From assembly GCA_934358955.1 (NCBI GenBank), contig CAKRLC010000010.1, forward strand, positions 1-41,221: a stretch of 41,221 nucleotides of DNA, written 5' to 3'. This document shows positions 10,410-18,478 of this stretch, piece after piece. The position numbers and the translations under genes are program-made. Each line of letters opens with the position of its first letter. Position 1 is the first letter of the stretch. The stretch comes from an uncultured Roseburia sp. (GTDB taxonomy: Bacteria; Bacillota; Clostridia; Lachnospirales; Lachnospiraceae). The notes beneath the pieces are model-generated. The model saw nothing but the letters and a program-made list of their open reading frames with translations, was not told where the DNA came from and made no database searches.

Positions 10410-11246
10410 ATGAAACTGCAGCATATTTATGGCATTTACTTTAGTCCGACCGGAGGTACCGAAACATCCGTCCGCACGATAGCAGACTCGATTGGAGCAC
10501 TTTTTCATATCCAGCCGGACTTTAAAGATCTGACACTTCCTGGAAACCGCATAGATACAATGCATTTTACAGATGAGGACCTTGTCATTCTCGGATCTCC
10601 TGTGTATGCCGGACGTGTTCCAAACAAGATATTCCCGGATTTTAAAAAATGCCTTTCCGGATCCGGAAAGACACCTGTCATTTGTATCAGTGTATATGGG
10701 AACAGAAGCGCTGGTGACTCTGTACGCGAACTGCTTTTTCTATGTGAAGAGAATGGTTTTCTCCCTGTTGCCGCTGCTACAATCGTCAGCGAACATGCCT
10801 TCTCTCATATACTTGCAACAAACCGCCCGGATGCATCTGATCTGCAAAAAATAAAAGATTTTGCATCTTCCGTCGGTCAGCACCTAAAAGAAAGCTCTGA
10901 ACTTACTGCGCTTTTCTTTGACCGTGGCACACCGGTTGCACCTTATTATGTTCCGAAAAAAACAGACGGCACGCCGGCACAGTTTTTAAAAGCAACCCCC
11001 GTAACAGATGCGAATCTGTGCACACACTGCGGTATCTGTGCGACTGTCTGTCCGATGGGAAGTATTCCTGCAAAAGACTGTACGCAGGTTACCGGTATTT
11101 GTATCAAGTGCCAGGCATGTATCCGCAAATGTCCATCCCATGCGAAATATTTTACGGATGAAAATTTTCTTTCCCATGTAAAAATGCTAGAGGAACACTT
11201 CACCACAAGAAAAGAACCGGCATTTTATACAGAGGCTGTACACTAA
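10410..11246 (+). CDS. EFR1-type flavodoxin-ferredoxin fusion
   Basis: The 278-residue protein has an N-terminal flavodoxin-like FMN domain (YFSPTGGTETSVRTIA, phosphate-binding loop at residues 10-25; GSPVYAGRVPNK near 65) and a C-terminal pair of four-cysteine clusters, CTHCGICATVCP and CIKCQACIRKCP (about residues 205-250), for two 4Fe-4S centres. Such EFR1-family proteins are common in clostridia and are expected to carry electrons; their partners are mostly unknown. It is a single gene with AAGGAGAG upstream, convergent with rsmJ. No neighbour reveals the redox partner. Confidence 0.9.
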   Translation: MKLQHIYGIYFSPTGGTETSVRTIADSIGALFHIQPDFKDLTLPGNRIDTMHFTDEDLVILGSPVYAGRVPNKIFPDFKKCLSGSGKTPVICISVYGNRSAGDSVRELLFLCEENGFLPVAAATIVSEHAFSHILATNRPDASDLQKIKDFASSVGQHLKESSELTALFFDRGTPVAPYYVPKKTDGTPAQFLKATPVTDANLCTHCGICATVCPMGSIPAKDCTQVTGICIKCQACIRKCPSHAKYFTDENFLSHVKMLEEHFTTRKEPAFYTEAVH

Positions 11247-11260
11247 CTTTTTTGTGAAAG

Positions 11261-11495
11261 TATTTAGGTTTGAAACGGTCTGCATTTTTAGTTTATCTCA
11301 GCAAATCGCACCAAAGAATATGGCAAGTTTCATTGTGCAAAACATTCCGATGAGCCTCTGAAAGCATGAAGCGTGTTCAGCAAAGGCTTCCACGCTTCAT
11401 GAGTCTCATCTCCATTGCACAAAGAGAAACTTGCCATATTCTTTGGTGCGATTTTCCAATAAATATTATCGAGCAGACCTTTTAATACCCGAATT
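11261..11495 (-). mobile_element. MITE-like palindromic repeat, copy 2 (diverged)
   Basis: This 235-bp copy lies in the same orientation as copies 5 and 7. The terminal repeats are degraded (left end TTTGAAACGGTCTGC, right end GCAGACCTTTTAATACCC). The inner stem differs from other copies in both arms at once: GCACCAAAGAATATGGCAAG on the left, and its exact complement on the right, instead of GCACAAAAGAAATATGG. The central hairpin reads GAAGCGTG / CACGCTTC, again perfectly paired. It lies between the convergent EFR1 and rsmJ genes. Confidence 0.85.
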
Positions 11496-11496
11496 C

Positions 11497-11581
11497 AAAA
11501 AAAGCCGCTCAGACCTGATAGGTACCACTCCTTTACTGGATATCCAGTGAAAGGAGTACATATCAGTCTGGGCGACTTTTT
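11497..11581. terminator. Long bidirectional terminator hairpin
   Basis: Sequence from AAAAAAAGCCGCTCAGA (11497) pairs with TCTGGGCGACTTTTT (ending 11581), with a further inner stem CCACTCCTTTACTGG / CCAGTGAAAGGAGTA. The A-run on one side and the T-run on the other allow termination in both directions, serving the convergent EFR1 gene and rsmJ. Confidence 0.8.
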
Positions 11582-11642
11582 GATATTATAAATTATGCTA
11601 CTAATTCAAAAACATTGTTCCTGATCAGCTCGTTTTTCTTTT

Positions 11643-12386
11643 TCAGGCTTCACCGCGCACTGCATAGCAGTCATAGCGGATGGCCTTTCCTTTTAATTCA
11701 TAGGTTGGATTTTTTCCTGCCAGAAATGGACTTTTTAACGGACGTTTTACAATAATCTTTGCCGGATTGGCATGGATCGCTGCATCAAAAAGTGCTGTTT
11801 CTTCTGAGCACGGTGGCTCAAGCTTCTGGATAAGCTGTAATTTCTTATTGATCAGGCCACTTTTTTGTCTTCCTGGGAACATCGGATCTAAATAGATCAG
11901 ATCTACTTCATCCACACGGTTCGCAAGCTGCTCCACACTGTCTCCTTCCACTAGCTGCATTCTGTTTGCAATGTCTTTCAGCTGCGGATTTCTTTTGGCA
12001 CGGCGCAGTGCATCCTTTAACAGCACTGCCACCACTGGATTTTGTTCATACAAGGTCATGTTGTAGCCATATGCTGCCAGCAGAAATGCATCTTCCCCCA
12101 TTCCGGCTGTTGCATCGATTCCCTTTAATCCCTCTTCGTTCGTCTTTGCAGCACGGACAAGCATCTCATGCTGTAGTCTGCCATTGGTGACCCGGTGAAG
12201 CATAGATTCAAAGTCTCCCTGATAGCTTAATCCATATCCTGTCAGAGACACTCCTTTTGCATCAAAAACAACCGTCAATTCTTCTCCCGGTCTTTCTGCA
12301 AGCTCTGCTCCTGCCTTTTTTGCAAAGGATTCCGCCAGATCCCTCTGTCCTCCCTTTCCAATGCAGGCTGTAATTTTTCGTTCCAT
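11643..12386 (-). CDS. rsmJ: 16S rRNA (guanine-N2) methyltransferase RsmJ-like
   Basis: The 247-residue class I SAM methyltransferase has the RsmJ (YhiQ) pattern: GIDATAGMGEDAFLLAAYG as motif I (about residue 90), YEQNPVVAVLLKDALRRA after it, and the catalytic DPMFPGRQKSGLINKKLQ. In E. coli RsmJ methylates G1516 of 16S rRNA in helix 45. The gene is convergent with the EFR1 gene and separated from it by a repeat and a terminator; the short repeat copy 3 separates it from glucokinase upstream. Assignment is by motif; the exact target base is inferred from the family. Confidence 0.87.
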   Translation of the reverse strand: MERKITACIGKGGQRDLAESFAKKAGAELAERPGEELTVVFDAKGVSLTGYGLSYQGDFESMLHRVTNGRLQHEMLVRAAKTNEEGLKGIDATAGMGEDAFLLAAYGYNMTLYEQNPVVAVLLKDALRRAKRNPQLKDIANRMQLVEGDSVEQLANRVDEVDLIYLDPMFPGRQKSGLINKKLQLIQKLEPPCSEETALFDAAIHANPAKIIVKRPLKSPFLAGKNPTYELKGKAIRYDCYAVRGEA

Positions 12387-12424
12387 TATTCTCCCTGCTC
12401 TTGCTCAAATTTTTTATCTACTAA

Positions 12425-12528
12425 GATGCGGGTGTCAAAAGGTCTACATCATAGTTTAGAATGACAAATTGCACAAAAGAAATATTGCAAATAAATGTTA
12501 GGGAGTAGACCTTTTGACACCTAGCTCC
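12425..12528 (-). mobile_element. MITE-like repeat, copy 3 (104-bp internal deletion form)
   Basis: Both terminal inverted repeats are present (GGTGTCAAAAGGTCTAC on the left, GTAGACCTTTTGACACC on the right) and one inner arm (AAATTGCACAAAAGAAATATT), but the central hairpin and the second arm are missing. A perfect 7-bp duplication CTACTAA flanks it (12418-12424 and about 12529-12535). The stop codon of the upstream glucokinase gene lies in the right-hand duplicated target, so the element landed exactly at the gene's 3' end. Confidence 0.85.
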
Positions 12529-12530
12529 TA

Positions 12531-13469
12531 CTAATCAAGCAGCATCTTCACACATCCGTACATACCGGCATCATTTCCAAGGCTTGCCAGTGCAAACTTT
12601 GTATCACGGCATGCCATAAAGGATGTCTCTACAAAATGCTTTCTGATATTTTCAATCAGAATGCTGCCAGCTTTCGAAACACCACCGCCAATTACGATGA
12701 TCTCCGGATTTACCACGCATGCAATATTAGAAAGAGTCGATCCAAGGATCTCACATACTTCATCCACAAGTCTGATTGCAACCGCATCGCCTGCTTTTGC
12801 AGCATCAAAAACATCCTTTGCTGTCAGATTTTCGATAGCACGGATACTTGTCTCATCTGTAGATTTTGCAAGCTTTCTCTTCGCAAGACGTACGATACCA
12901 GTTGCAGAAGTATACTGCTCAAGACAGCCATACTGTCCACAGTTACATGCTTCGATCTCGTCATTATTCACAGTGATATGTCCGATCTCTCCACCAGCTC
13001 CGTTAAATCCGGCTACGATCTTTCCATCTACAATGATTCCTCCGCCGACTCCGGTTCCAAGCGTTACCATAATAACGTCTGTGCAGCCCTTAGCGCCACC
13101 CTGCCACATTTCTCCTAATGCAGCAACGTTTGCATCATTTCCGGCTTTTACTGTTAATCCGGTCAGGCTGGATAACTCTTCTTCCACATCGACAGTTGCC
13201 CATCCAAGATTCACGCAACGATGTACTACGCCCTTGCTGTCAACCGGTCCCGGAACGCCTACTCCGATTCCCTGTACTTCGTCTTTACTGATCCCTTCCT
13301 GAGCCAGTTTATTGTCTACGGATTTTGCCACATCCGAAAGAATAGACTCACCATTATTCTCTGTGTTGGTCTTAATTTCCCATTTGTCAAGTAAGGTACC
13401 CTCTGTATTGAAGAAGCCAATCTTGCAGGTAGTTCCGCCTATATCTACGCCAAATGCATATTTTTTCAT
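12531..13469 (-). CDS. glcK: ROK-family glucokinase
   Basis: The 312-residue sugar kinase phosphorylates glucose with ATP at the entry of glycolysis. It has the ATP loop GVDIGGTTCKIG at the N-terminus, the GNDANVAALGE catalytic region (about residue 105), and the ROK zinc motif with HITV...CNCGQYGCLEQYTS (about residues 165-190). GGAGAGTAGAAAC precedes the ATG. Its own consensus promoter is at 13537-13565. A repeat element has inserted at its stop codon. Glucose specificity is inferred from similarity to clostridial and Bacillus GlcK; other hexoses are possible. Confidence 0.92.
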   Translation of the reverse strand: MKKYAFGVDIGGTTCKIGFFNTEGTLLDKWEIKTNTENNGESILSDVAKSVDNKLAQEGISKDEVQGIGVGVPGPVDSKGVVHRCVNLGWATVDVEEELSSLTGLTVKAGNDANVAALGEMWQGGAKGCTDVIMVTLGTGVGGGIIVDGKIVAGFNGAGGEIGHITVNNDEIEACNCGQYGCLEQYTSATGIVRLAKRKLAKSTDETSIRAIENLTAKDVFDAAKAGDAVAIRLVDEVCEILGSTLSNIACVVNPEIIVIGGGVSKAGSILIENIRKHFVETSFMACRDTKFALASLGNDAGMYGCVKMLLD

Positions 13470-13536
13470 GTTTCTACTCTCCTATTTTATAAAATATACT
13501 GAGACTGTCGCGAATTACGCCAAAGTTTCTTCCTCT

Positions 13537-13565
13537 ATGATACCTTTTCAAAATTTATCTGTCAA
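13537..13565 (-). promoter_or_regulatory. Promoter of glcK
   Basis: On the minus strand TTGACA (13560-13565) and TATCAT (13537-13542) are spaced 17 bp. It begins about 20 bp after the spoVT stop codon, so glcK has its own start of transcription. Confidence 0.72.
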
Positions 13566-13586
13566 ATAGAAAGATGTCTGATCCGG

Positions 13587-14135
13587 CTACTGCGCCATCT
13601 GCTTTCCAAGGAAGCCTGCTGCTGCCTGTGCAAGCTTGTTCTCGGTCTCTGTCATCTTGCTCCTGTCACCCTTTTCATAAAGAACGACTGCCCCGATCGC
13701 ATCTCCCTCACAGATGATCGTACTTACTGCCTGCTGCCCGAATTCTCCGGCATCGTCTAATGTAATTTTGATAAAATTCCGGTCTGTGCGATCTGCCAAA
13801 AAGCTTTTTCGCTCACCGATCACATCCTCAAGCTGCCGGCTGATCGGTTTTCCTTCATATTCTTTTTTTCCGCTTCCAGATGCCGCTACAACATGATCGC
13901 AGTCCGTGACTAATACAAGATGCCCTGTCGTCTGCGAAAGGCTTTCCGCATATTCTCCTGCAAACTGGCTCAGCTCCCCGATCGGAGAATATTTTTTCAG
14001 GATGATCTCACCCTCCCGGTCTGTAAAAATCTCCAGTGGATCACCTTCCCTTATTCTTAACGTTCTCCTGATCTCCTTCGGGATGACAATTCTCCCAAGG
14101 TCATCGATTCGCCGGACAATTCCCGTTGCTTTCAT
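13587..14135 (-). CDS. spoVT: Stage V sporulation protein T, AbrB-type regulator
   Basis: This 182-residue protein has the N-terminal swapped-hairpin AbrB DNA-binding domain (MKATGIVRRIDDLGRIVIPK, IRRTLRIREGDPLEIF) and a C-terminal GAF-like domain, the layout and length of SpoVT, which controls forespore genes late in sporulation. GGAGG sits before the ATG at 14135; the upstream extension to 14165 is not part of the family. Its presence indicates that the host belongs to a spore-forming lineage. Confidence 0.93.
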   Translation of the reverse strand: MKATGIVRRIDDLGRIVIPKEIRRTLRIREGDPLEIFTDREGEIILKKYSPIGELSQFAGEYAESLSQTTGHLVLVTDCDHVVAASGSGKKEYEGKPISRQLEDVIGERKSFLADRTDRNFIKITLDDAGEFGQQAVSTIICEGDAIGAVVLYEKGDRSKMTETENKLAQAAAGFLGKQMAQ

Positions 14136-14259
14136 AAAATTTCCTCCAATTCCATATTTTAACACCAGCTTTTACACTGTTTGTTACATATTGGTTTTGG
14201 AGCTAGTATGTGGAAAAATAAATGAAATATTCTACCTTTTGTTTTCTTTGGCTCGTTTT

Positions 14260-14964
14260 TTATCGTTCCTTTACGATCACTGTTGTGAGATATCCCTTTG
14301 CTTTTGCAACCTCTTCTAATCCGATGTAGATTTTCTCGCTTTCCATGCCACAATCCGACACCGCATAAATGTCATATTCTTTTCCGGTCTCTATCTGCTT
14401 TTTCAGTGCTTCCACCAGCTGCGCTAACTTTTTCCCGGACTTCATATAAACACAGGTTCCATGGTACTGCATGGTGTCCGTCACATCATAGGCTGCCGGG
14501 ATAATATGGATCTCCTCCGCTTTCTCTCCGAGCCCGATCCCTAACCTTGCCGCTACGGAACAAAAGGAAGGAACTCCGTTTATGATCTGCGCTTCCTGTC
14601 CGTCCTCCTTTGCCCGTTTATGTATATACAGATACGTAGAGTAAATTCCCGGATCCCCGATGGTAAGCATTCCGACTGTCTGTCCCTTCTTTAAATAATC
14701 TGACACTGCCAAATACGCCTGTTCATGTGCAGTTGAAAGCTTTCCCTCATCCCGGGTCATCGGAAACGGCATGCAAAGAAGTGGCATCTCTTCGATTCCA
14801 GGATATACCTGTCTGACGATCTGGTACGCATAACACGCTTCCTTTGATTCTGCCGGAAGTAAAATCACATCGCACTGCCTGATCGTCTCAAGTGCCTCCA
14901 AGGTCATCCGCTTAGGATCTCCGGATCCAACGCCGATCCCATAAAGCTTTCCTCTTTTTTTCAT
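14260..14964 (-). CDS. cbiL: Precorrin-2 / cobalt-factor II C20-methyltransferase
   Basis: The 234-residue tetrapyrrole methylase adds a SAM methyl group at C20 in cobalamin synthesis. It has GIGVGSGDPKRMTLEALETI (family signature at the N-terminus), PMTRDEGKL, and GMLTIGDPGIYSTYLYI around residue 100, typical of CbiL/CobI. AGGAGAAGAACAG precedes the ATG. No other cobalamin genes are nearby, so the gene is split from the main cluster. The anaerobic (cobalt-first) route is inferred from the organism type. Confidence 0.88.
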   Translation of the reverse strand: MKKRGKLYGIGVGSGDPKRMTLEALETIRQCDVILLPAESKEACYAYQIVRQVYPGIEEMPLLCMPFPMTRDEGKLSTAHEQAYLAVSDYLKKGQTVGMLTIGDPGIYSTYLYIHKRAKEDGQEAQIINGVPSFCSVAARLGIGLGEKAEEIHIIPAAYDVTDTMQYHGTCVYMKSGKKLAQLVEALKKQIETGKEYDIYAVSDCGMESEKIYIGLEEVAKAKGYLTTVIVKER

Positions 14965-14987
14965 CTGTTCTTCTCCTCACACCTTAC

Positions 14988-15031
14988 TCTGCCAATTCAA
15001 ACTTAAATATAGCCCTTTTGAAGTCAGAATT
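14988..15031. mobile_element. Probable eroded end of a MITE-like repeat
   Basis: TCTGC followed 7 bases later by AAACTTAAAT, then CCTTTTGA and AGAAT, follows the right end of the repeat family (TCTGCTAGCATAAACTTAAAT then GCAGACCTTTTGACACCC). About 16 of the first 21 bases agree; the terminal repeat itself has decayed and no partner end is visible. Confidence 0.4.
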
Positions 15032-15050
15032 TTCCTGCATAAATTGCTTT

Positions 15051-15524
15051 TTACTGGATTCCAAAAGAAACAAGCTTCAGCTCTTCATTGAATGCCAATG
15101 TAAAATGTGCCTCAACATTATCATACTTTGCTGTCACATAGACAACGGCTGTATGAGTGCCTCTCTTGACGATCTCGATATCCTGTATGGACTCAATGGA
15201 AACAAAATTTCCCCAGTCATCTGACACTCTCGCTTTTCCTTCTTCCATACGTTCCTGATTCATGATCTCCTGCAGCTTGGCAACTGACATTGCAGCCAAG
15301 CTGTCATAATCCTCTGCATTCAGGAAATGAATCACATCCTCCGCCTGCTGTTTTACTGCATCCTCATCAAAAACTTTACTTTCCGAAAGTGCGTTGTTCT
15401 GTGGCATTGTCCAAAACATCCCAATGGTGGATAAAACAAGAATGACGATCACAATGATTATATTTCTGATCCGCTTCTGTTTTTCTTCCGGTGTCAATAT
15501 CTTTTTGGTTTTTGCTTTACTCAT
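15051..15524 (-). CDS. Membrane-anchored DUF3887-like protein
   Basis: The 157-residue protein starts with a lysine-rich cytoplasmic tail, then one hydrophobic helix (NIIIVIVILVLSTIGMFW, about residues 21-38), and ends in an extracellular domain of about 100 residues. That domain resembles DUF3887 (two-layer fold with AEDVIHFLNAEDYDSLAAM and a closing HFTLAFNEELKLVSFGI). The family has no defined function. The ATG at 15524 follows AAGGAGAAAAAAGAGG; the longer frame from 15560 lacks a ribosome site. It stands between cysK and cbiL with no obvious partner. Confidence 0.7.
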   Translation of the reverse strand: MSKAKTKKILTPEEKQKRIRNIIIVIVILVLSTIGMFWTMPQNNALSESKVFDEDAVKQQAEDVIHFLNAEDYDSLAAMSVAKLQEIMNQERMEEGKARVSDDWGNFVSIESIQDIEIVKRGTHTAVVYVTAKYDNVEAHFTLAFNEELKLVSFGIQ

Positions 15525-15657
15525 CCTCTTTTTTCTCCTTATAGACCTGTAAAATTTCAAAGCCTGTATTTTCTTTTATAAATCATTATAAACTATGTTT
15601 CAGAGAAGGTCTATGAAAGCACCACATTTTTCACCTTTTCTTTTTGACAATTTAATA

Positions 15658-15679
15658 CAGGCGGTTATACAACCGCCTG
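15658..15679. terminator. Hairpin after cysK
   Basis: CAGGCGGTT and AACCGCCTG form a perfect 9-bp stem with a 4-base loop, 25 bp after the cysK stop. The T-run follows on the plus strand (GTTTTT); on the minus strand, the one that carries cysK, only TATTAAATT follows, so it is a weak terminator for cysK. Confidence 0.6.
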
Positions 15680-15703
15680 TCAAAGTTTTTCGTTATGCTC
15701 TTA

Positions 15704-16639
15704 TTAGTTATTGAATAATGCAGTAGACAGATATCTGTCTCCGGAATCAGGAAGAAGAACCACGATGTTCTTGCCTTTATTTTCCGGTCTCTTTGCAAGA
15801 ATCGTTGCTGCCTTTAATGCAGCTCCGGAAGAAATACCTACCAGAACGCCTTCACTTACTGCAAATTTTCTTCCTTCTTCAAATGCATCCTCGTTCTCAA
15901 TTGGAATAATCTCATCATAAACGGATGTATTTAATGTATCCGGAACAAAACCTGCACCAATACCCTGAATCTTATGTGCACCGGCTTTTCCTGTAGAAAG
16001 GACTGCACTCGTTGCCGGCTCTACTGCTACAACCTTCACATCCGGATTCTGCTCTTTTAAATATTCACCAACACCGGTAACTGTTCCGCCTGTGCCGACA
16101 CCTGCAACAAAGATATCAACTTTTCCGTCTGTCTGCTCCCAGATTTCCGGACCGGTTGTTGCTTTGTGTGCAGCCGGGTTTGCAGGATTTACAAACTGTC
16201 CTAAGATCACTGCTCCTGGGATCTCTTTCGCAAGCTCTTCTGCTTTTGCGATAGCTCCCTTCATTCCCTTGGCGCCTTCTGTTAATACCAGCTCTGCACC
16301 ATATGCCTTTAACAGATTTCTTCTCTCTACGCTCATGGTATCCGGAAGTGTAAGGATTGCTCTGTAACCTTTGATTGCAGCAACAGCAGCAAGACCGATT
16401 CCTGTATTACCACTGGTTGGCTCGATGATCGTTGCGCCTTCTTTTAAAAGGCCTTTTTTCTCAGCATCTTCGATCATTGCCAGAGCAATTCTGTCTTTTA
16501 CAGAGCCTGCCGGGTTGAATGCCTCGATCTTTACTAAAATGTTCGCGTCTGTAGCGCCTGCCTTTGCAGCATATCTGCTTGCTTTTACGATCGGTGTTTT
16601 TCCTACTAATTCTAATGCACTTGCTTTGATATCACTCAT
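15704..16639 (-). CDS. cysK: Cysteine synthase A (O-acetylserine sulfhydrylase)
   Basis: This 311-residue PLP enzyme makes cysteine from O-acetylserine and sulfide. It has the PLP lysine in [11 protein letters not shown] (about residue 42), the substrate loop [12 protein letters not shown], and the phosphate-binding [22 protein letters not shown] precedes the ATG at 16639; three extra codons-worth upstream (16660) lack support. A perfect consensus promoter and a palindromic possible operator lie upstream. Next to it is a C-S lyase gene (patB-like), with its own upstream region. Confidence 0.95.
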   Translation of the reverse strand: MSDIKASALELVGKTPIVKASRYAAKAGATDANILVKIEAFNPAGSVKDRIALAMIEDAEKKGLLKEGATIIEPTSGNTGIGLAAVAAIKGYRAILTLPDTMSVERRNLLKAYGAELVLTEGAKGMKGAIAKAEELAKEIPGAVILGQFVNPANPAAHKATTGPEIWEQTDGKVDIFVAGVGTGGTVTGVGEYLKEQNPDVKVVAVEPATSAVLSTGKAGAHKIQGIGAGFVPDTLNTSVYDEIIPIENEDAFEEGRKFAVSEGVLVGISSGAALKAATILAKRPENKGKNIVVLLPDSGDRYLSTALFNN

Positions 16640-16703
16640 TTTTGTTTCCTCCATTTTCATTCCATATTGTTTATTTTTTCTCTTTGTTTTCTTATTTCCT
16701 ACT

Positions 16704-16717
16704 ATTCATATAGGAAT
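16704..16717. promoter_or_regulatory. Palindromic candidate operator of cysK
   Basis: ATTCATATAGGAAT is a near-perfect palindrome (ATTC-N6-GAAT) located about 15-28 bp downstream of the cysK -10 box. It resembles sites bound by CymR/Rrf2-type cysteine regulators, which contain GGAAT half-sites, but that link is inference. A GTAGGAAT segment also occurs in the leader of the neighbouring patB-like gene. Confidence 0.4.
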
Positions 16718-16731
16718 TGCCTTATATTTGA

Positions 16732-16760
16732 ATTATATCGTTCTATATTTCTTCTGTCAA
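16732..16760 (-). promoter_or_regulatory. Promoter of cysK
   Basis: On the minus strand TTGACA (16755-16760) and TATAAT (16732-16737) are both perfect consensus hexamers spaced 17 bp, about 100 bp upstream of the start codon. Such a strong core promoter suggests that control is by a repressor. Confidence 0.88.
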
Positions 16761-16791
16761 TACATTTTTTTCTTTTTTTGTTTGTTTTGAA

Positions 16792-17991
16792 TTACAACTT
16801 CTGGCGTTCATGCATTTTCATCGCACATGCGATTTTATCCAATGCTTCCTTTAAGACACTTTTCGGGCAGGCTACATTGATCCGCTGAAAACCTTCTCCA
16901 CTGCTGCCGAATATTTTTCCACTGTCAAGCCAGAGACCTGCTTCGTGAAGGATCAGATGCTCCAATTCTTCAACTGTAAGCCCAAGCTTTCTGAAATCAA
17001 GCCAGACCAGATACGTTCCCTCTGTCGGGATCATCTCCACATCCGGCAGATTTTTTCTGACATACTCTTCCGTAAATCTGATATTTTCACCAACATAGCG
17101 AAGCATTGCCTGATACCATTCTTCCCCATTTCGATACGCGGCCTCACAGGCAACCAGCCCCATCACATTCAGCTGGCTGTATCCTGCTGCATCTACCTGC
17201 TTTTTAAACGCCTTCCGCAAAGCGGTATCAGCAATAAAGATATTCGATGTCTGCAAGCCTGCTATATTAAAGGTTTTACTCGGTGATGTACACGTCACCG
17301 TGATTTTCTCTAACTCCTTGCTTATATTCGCAAACACCTGGTGCTCTCCGTGAAAAATAAAATCAGAATGGATCTCATCACTCACCACGGTCACCTGATG
17401 GCGGAGACAGATTTCTCCGATCGCAGACAGTTCTTCACGCGTCCATACTCTTCCAACCGGATTATGTGGATTGCAGAGAATAAATAATTTTATTTTTTCC
17501 TGAATGATCTTTTTCTCAAAATCATCCAGATCCACTCTATAGCATCCGTTCTCTCCTAAAACAAGGTCACTGCTTACCACTCTTCTTCCGTTGTCTGCGA
17601 TCACCTCCGAAAAAGGATAGTACACCGGTGATTGTATAAGGACACCCTCTCCTTCCTTTGTATAAGCTTTGACCGCCATCGCCAGTGCAAATACAATTCC
17701 CGGCGTCTTGACCAGCCACTCAGGTTTTACTTTCCAGTGATGATGCCGCTCCATCCATCCGCTGACTGCTTCAAAATACGACTCACTACTTTCGCTGTAG
17801 CCAAAAATCCCGTGCGCCACCTGCGCTGCCAGAGCATCCTGTATATAAGAGGATGTTGGGAAGTCCATATCCGCAACCCACAGCGGCTGTACATTTGCCG
17901 GCTTTCCTCTTTTTACTGCAAAATCATATTTTAAACAATTTGTATTGTATCTGTCTGTCACCTTATCAAAGTCGAGATTTCTTTCTGGCAT
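16792..17991 (-). CDS. PatB/MalY-type PLP-dependent C-S lyase
   Basis: The 399-residue fold-type I PLP enzyme belongs to the MalY/PatB group of cystathionine beta-lyases, which split C-S bonds of cystathionine or cysteine conjugates. It contains PLWVADMDFPTSSYIQDAL, ILCNPHNPVGRVWTREEL, VVSDEIHSDFIF, and the PLP lysine in SPSKTFNIAGLQ (about residue 235). The ATG at 17991 follows GAGGAGAACAGAC. Being beside cysK suggests a role in sulfur amino acid metabolism. An aminotransferase role cannot be excluded from motifs alone. A second family member is at 38369 with only moderate resemblance. Confidence 0.85.
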   Translation of the reverse strand: MPERNLDFDKVTDRYNTNCLKYDFAVKRGKPANVQPLWVADMDFPTSSYIQDALAAQVAHGIFGYSESSESYFEAVSGWMERHHHWKVKPEWLVKTPGIVFALAMAVKAYTKEGEGVLIQSPVYYPFSEVIADNGRRVVSSDLVLGENGCYRVDLDDFEKKIIQEKIKLFILCNPHNPVGRVWTREELSAIGEICLRHQVTVVSDEIHSDFIFHGEHQVFANISKELEKITVTCTSPSKTFNIAGLQTSNIFIADTALRKAFKKQVDAAGYSQLNVMGLVACEAAYRNGEEWYQAMLRYVGENIRFTEEYVRKNLPDVEMIPTEGTYLVWLDFRKLGLTVEELEHLILHEAGLWLDSGKIFGSSGEGFQRINVACPKSVLKEALDKIACAMKMHERQKL

Positions 17992-18006
17992 GTCTGTTCT
18001 CCTCAA

Positions 18007-18171
18007 GTTGTATTGTATTACTTTTCATCTTTTTACACTATTCCTACCTTTTTGCTAGGCATTTGTGTTTTCTATCATAGGATAACAATTTTTTCCATTT
18101 TTTCACAATTCTTTTTTTCTAGAACTCATTATAGGTTTTTCTTATATCAATTCTTCAAATTTATTTAATAA
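18007..18171. other. Upstream region of patB-like gene
   Basis: AT-rich leader of the C-S lyase on the minus strand. TATGAT is a possible -10 box but the -35 is poor. GGTAGGAATAG recalls the GTAGGAAATA segment in the cysK leader. It ends at repeat copy 4, whose left target duplication is at 18165-18171. Confidence 0.35.
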
Positions 18172-18407
18172 GATTCGGGTGTTAAAAGGTCTGCTTCATA
18201 ACCTTTATTGGCAAATTGAACAAAAGAAATATGGTAAGTTTCTCTTTGTGCAATGGAGATAAGACTCATGAAGCGTGGAAGCCTTTGCTGAACACGATTC
18301 ATGCTTTCAGAGGCTTATCGGAATGTTTTGCACAATGAAACTTGCAATATTTCTTTTGTGCAATCTGCTAGCATAAACTTAAATGCAGACCTTTTGACAC
18401 CCGAATC
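18172..18407 (+). mobile_element. MITE-like palindromic repeat, copy 4
   Basis: This is a full-length 236-bp copy. It has 23-bp terminal inverted repeats (18172-18194, with one T for C, and 18385-18407), inner arms TTTGTGCAATGG and TTTTGCACAATG, and a central hairpin GAAGCGTG/CACGATTC around the loop GAAGCCTTTGCTGAA. A perfect 7-bp target duplication TTAATAA lies at 18165-18171 and 18408-18414. There is no transposase; any movement would need an enzyme supplied in trans. Confidence 0.92.
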
Positions 18408-18416
18408 TTAATAATC

Positions 18417-18466
18417 AAAAAAAAGTATGTATCACAATTTTATTTCTGCAATACATACTTTTTATT
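18417..18466 (-). terminator. Terminator of the Nudix-GNAT-TtcA operon
   Basis: AAAAAGTATGTAT and ATACATACTTTTT (stem about 13 bp, loop 18 nt) lie just after the TtcA-like stop. On the minus strand the stem ends in a run of T. The arms are symmetric, so it may also act on plus-strand transcription. Confidence 0.8.
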
Positions 18467-18478
18467 ATGGTTTCGTTA

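Noticed and set aside
11497..11581. Long hairpin as a structured regulatory RNA
   Set aside because: Flanking A- and T-runs and position between convergent genes fit a bidirectional terminator; no further structure is visible.
16640..16791. T-box or other riboswitch before cysK
   Set aside because: The leader is under 100 nt with no terminator hairpin or T-box-like conserved core; only a promoter and a palindrome can be supported.
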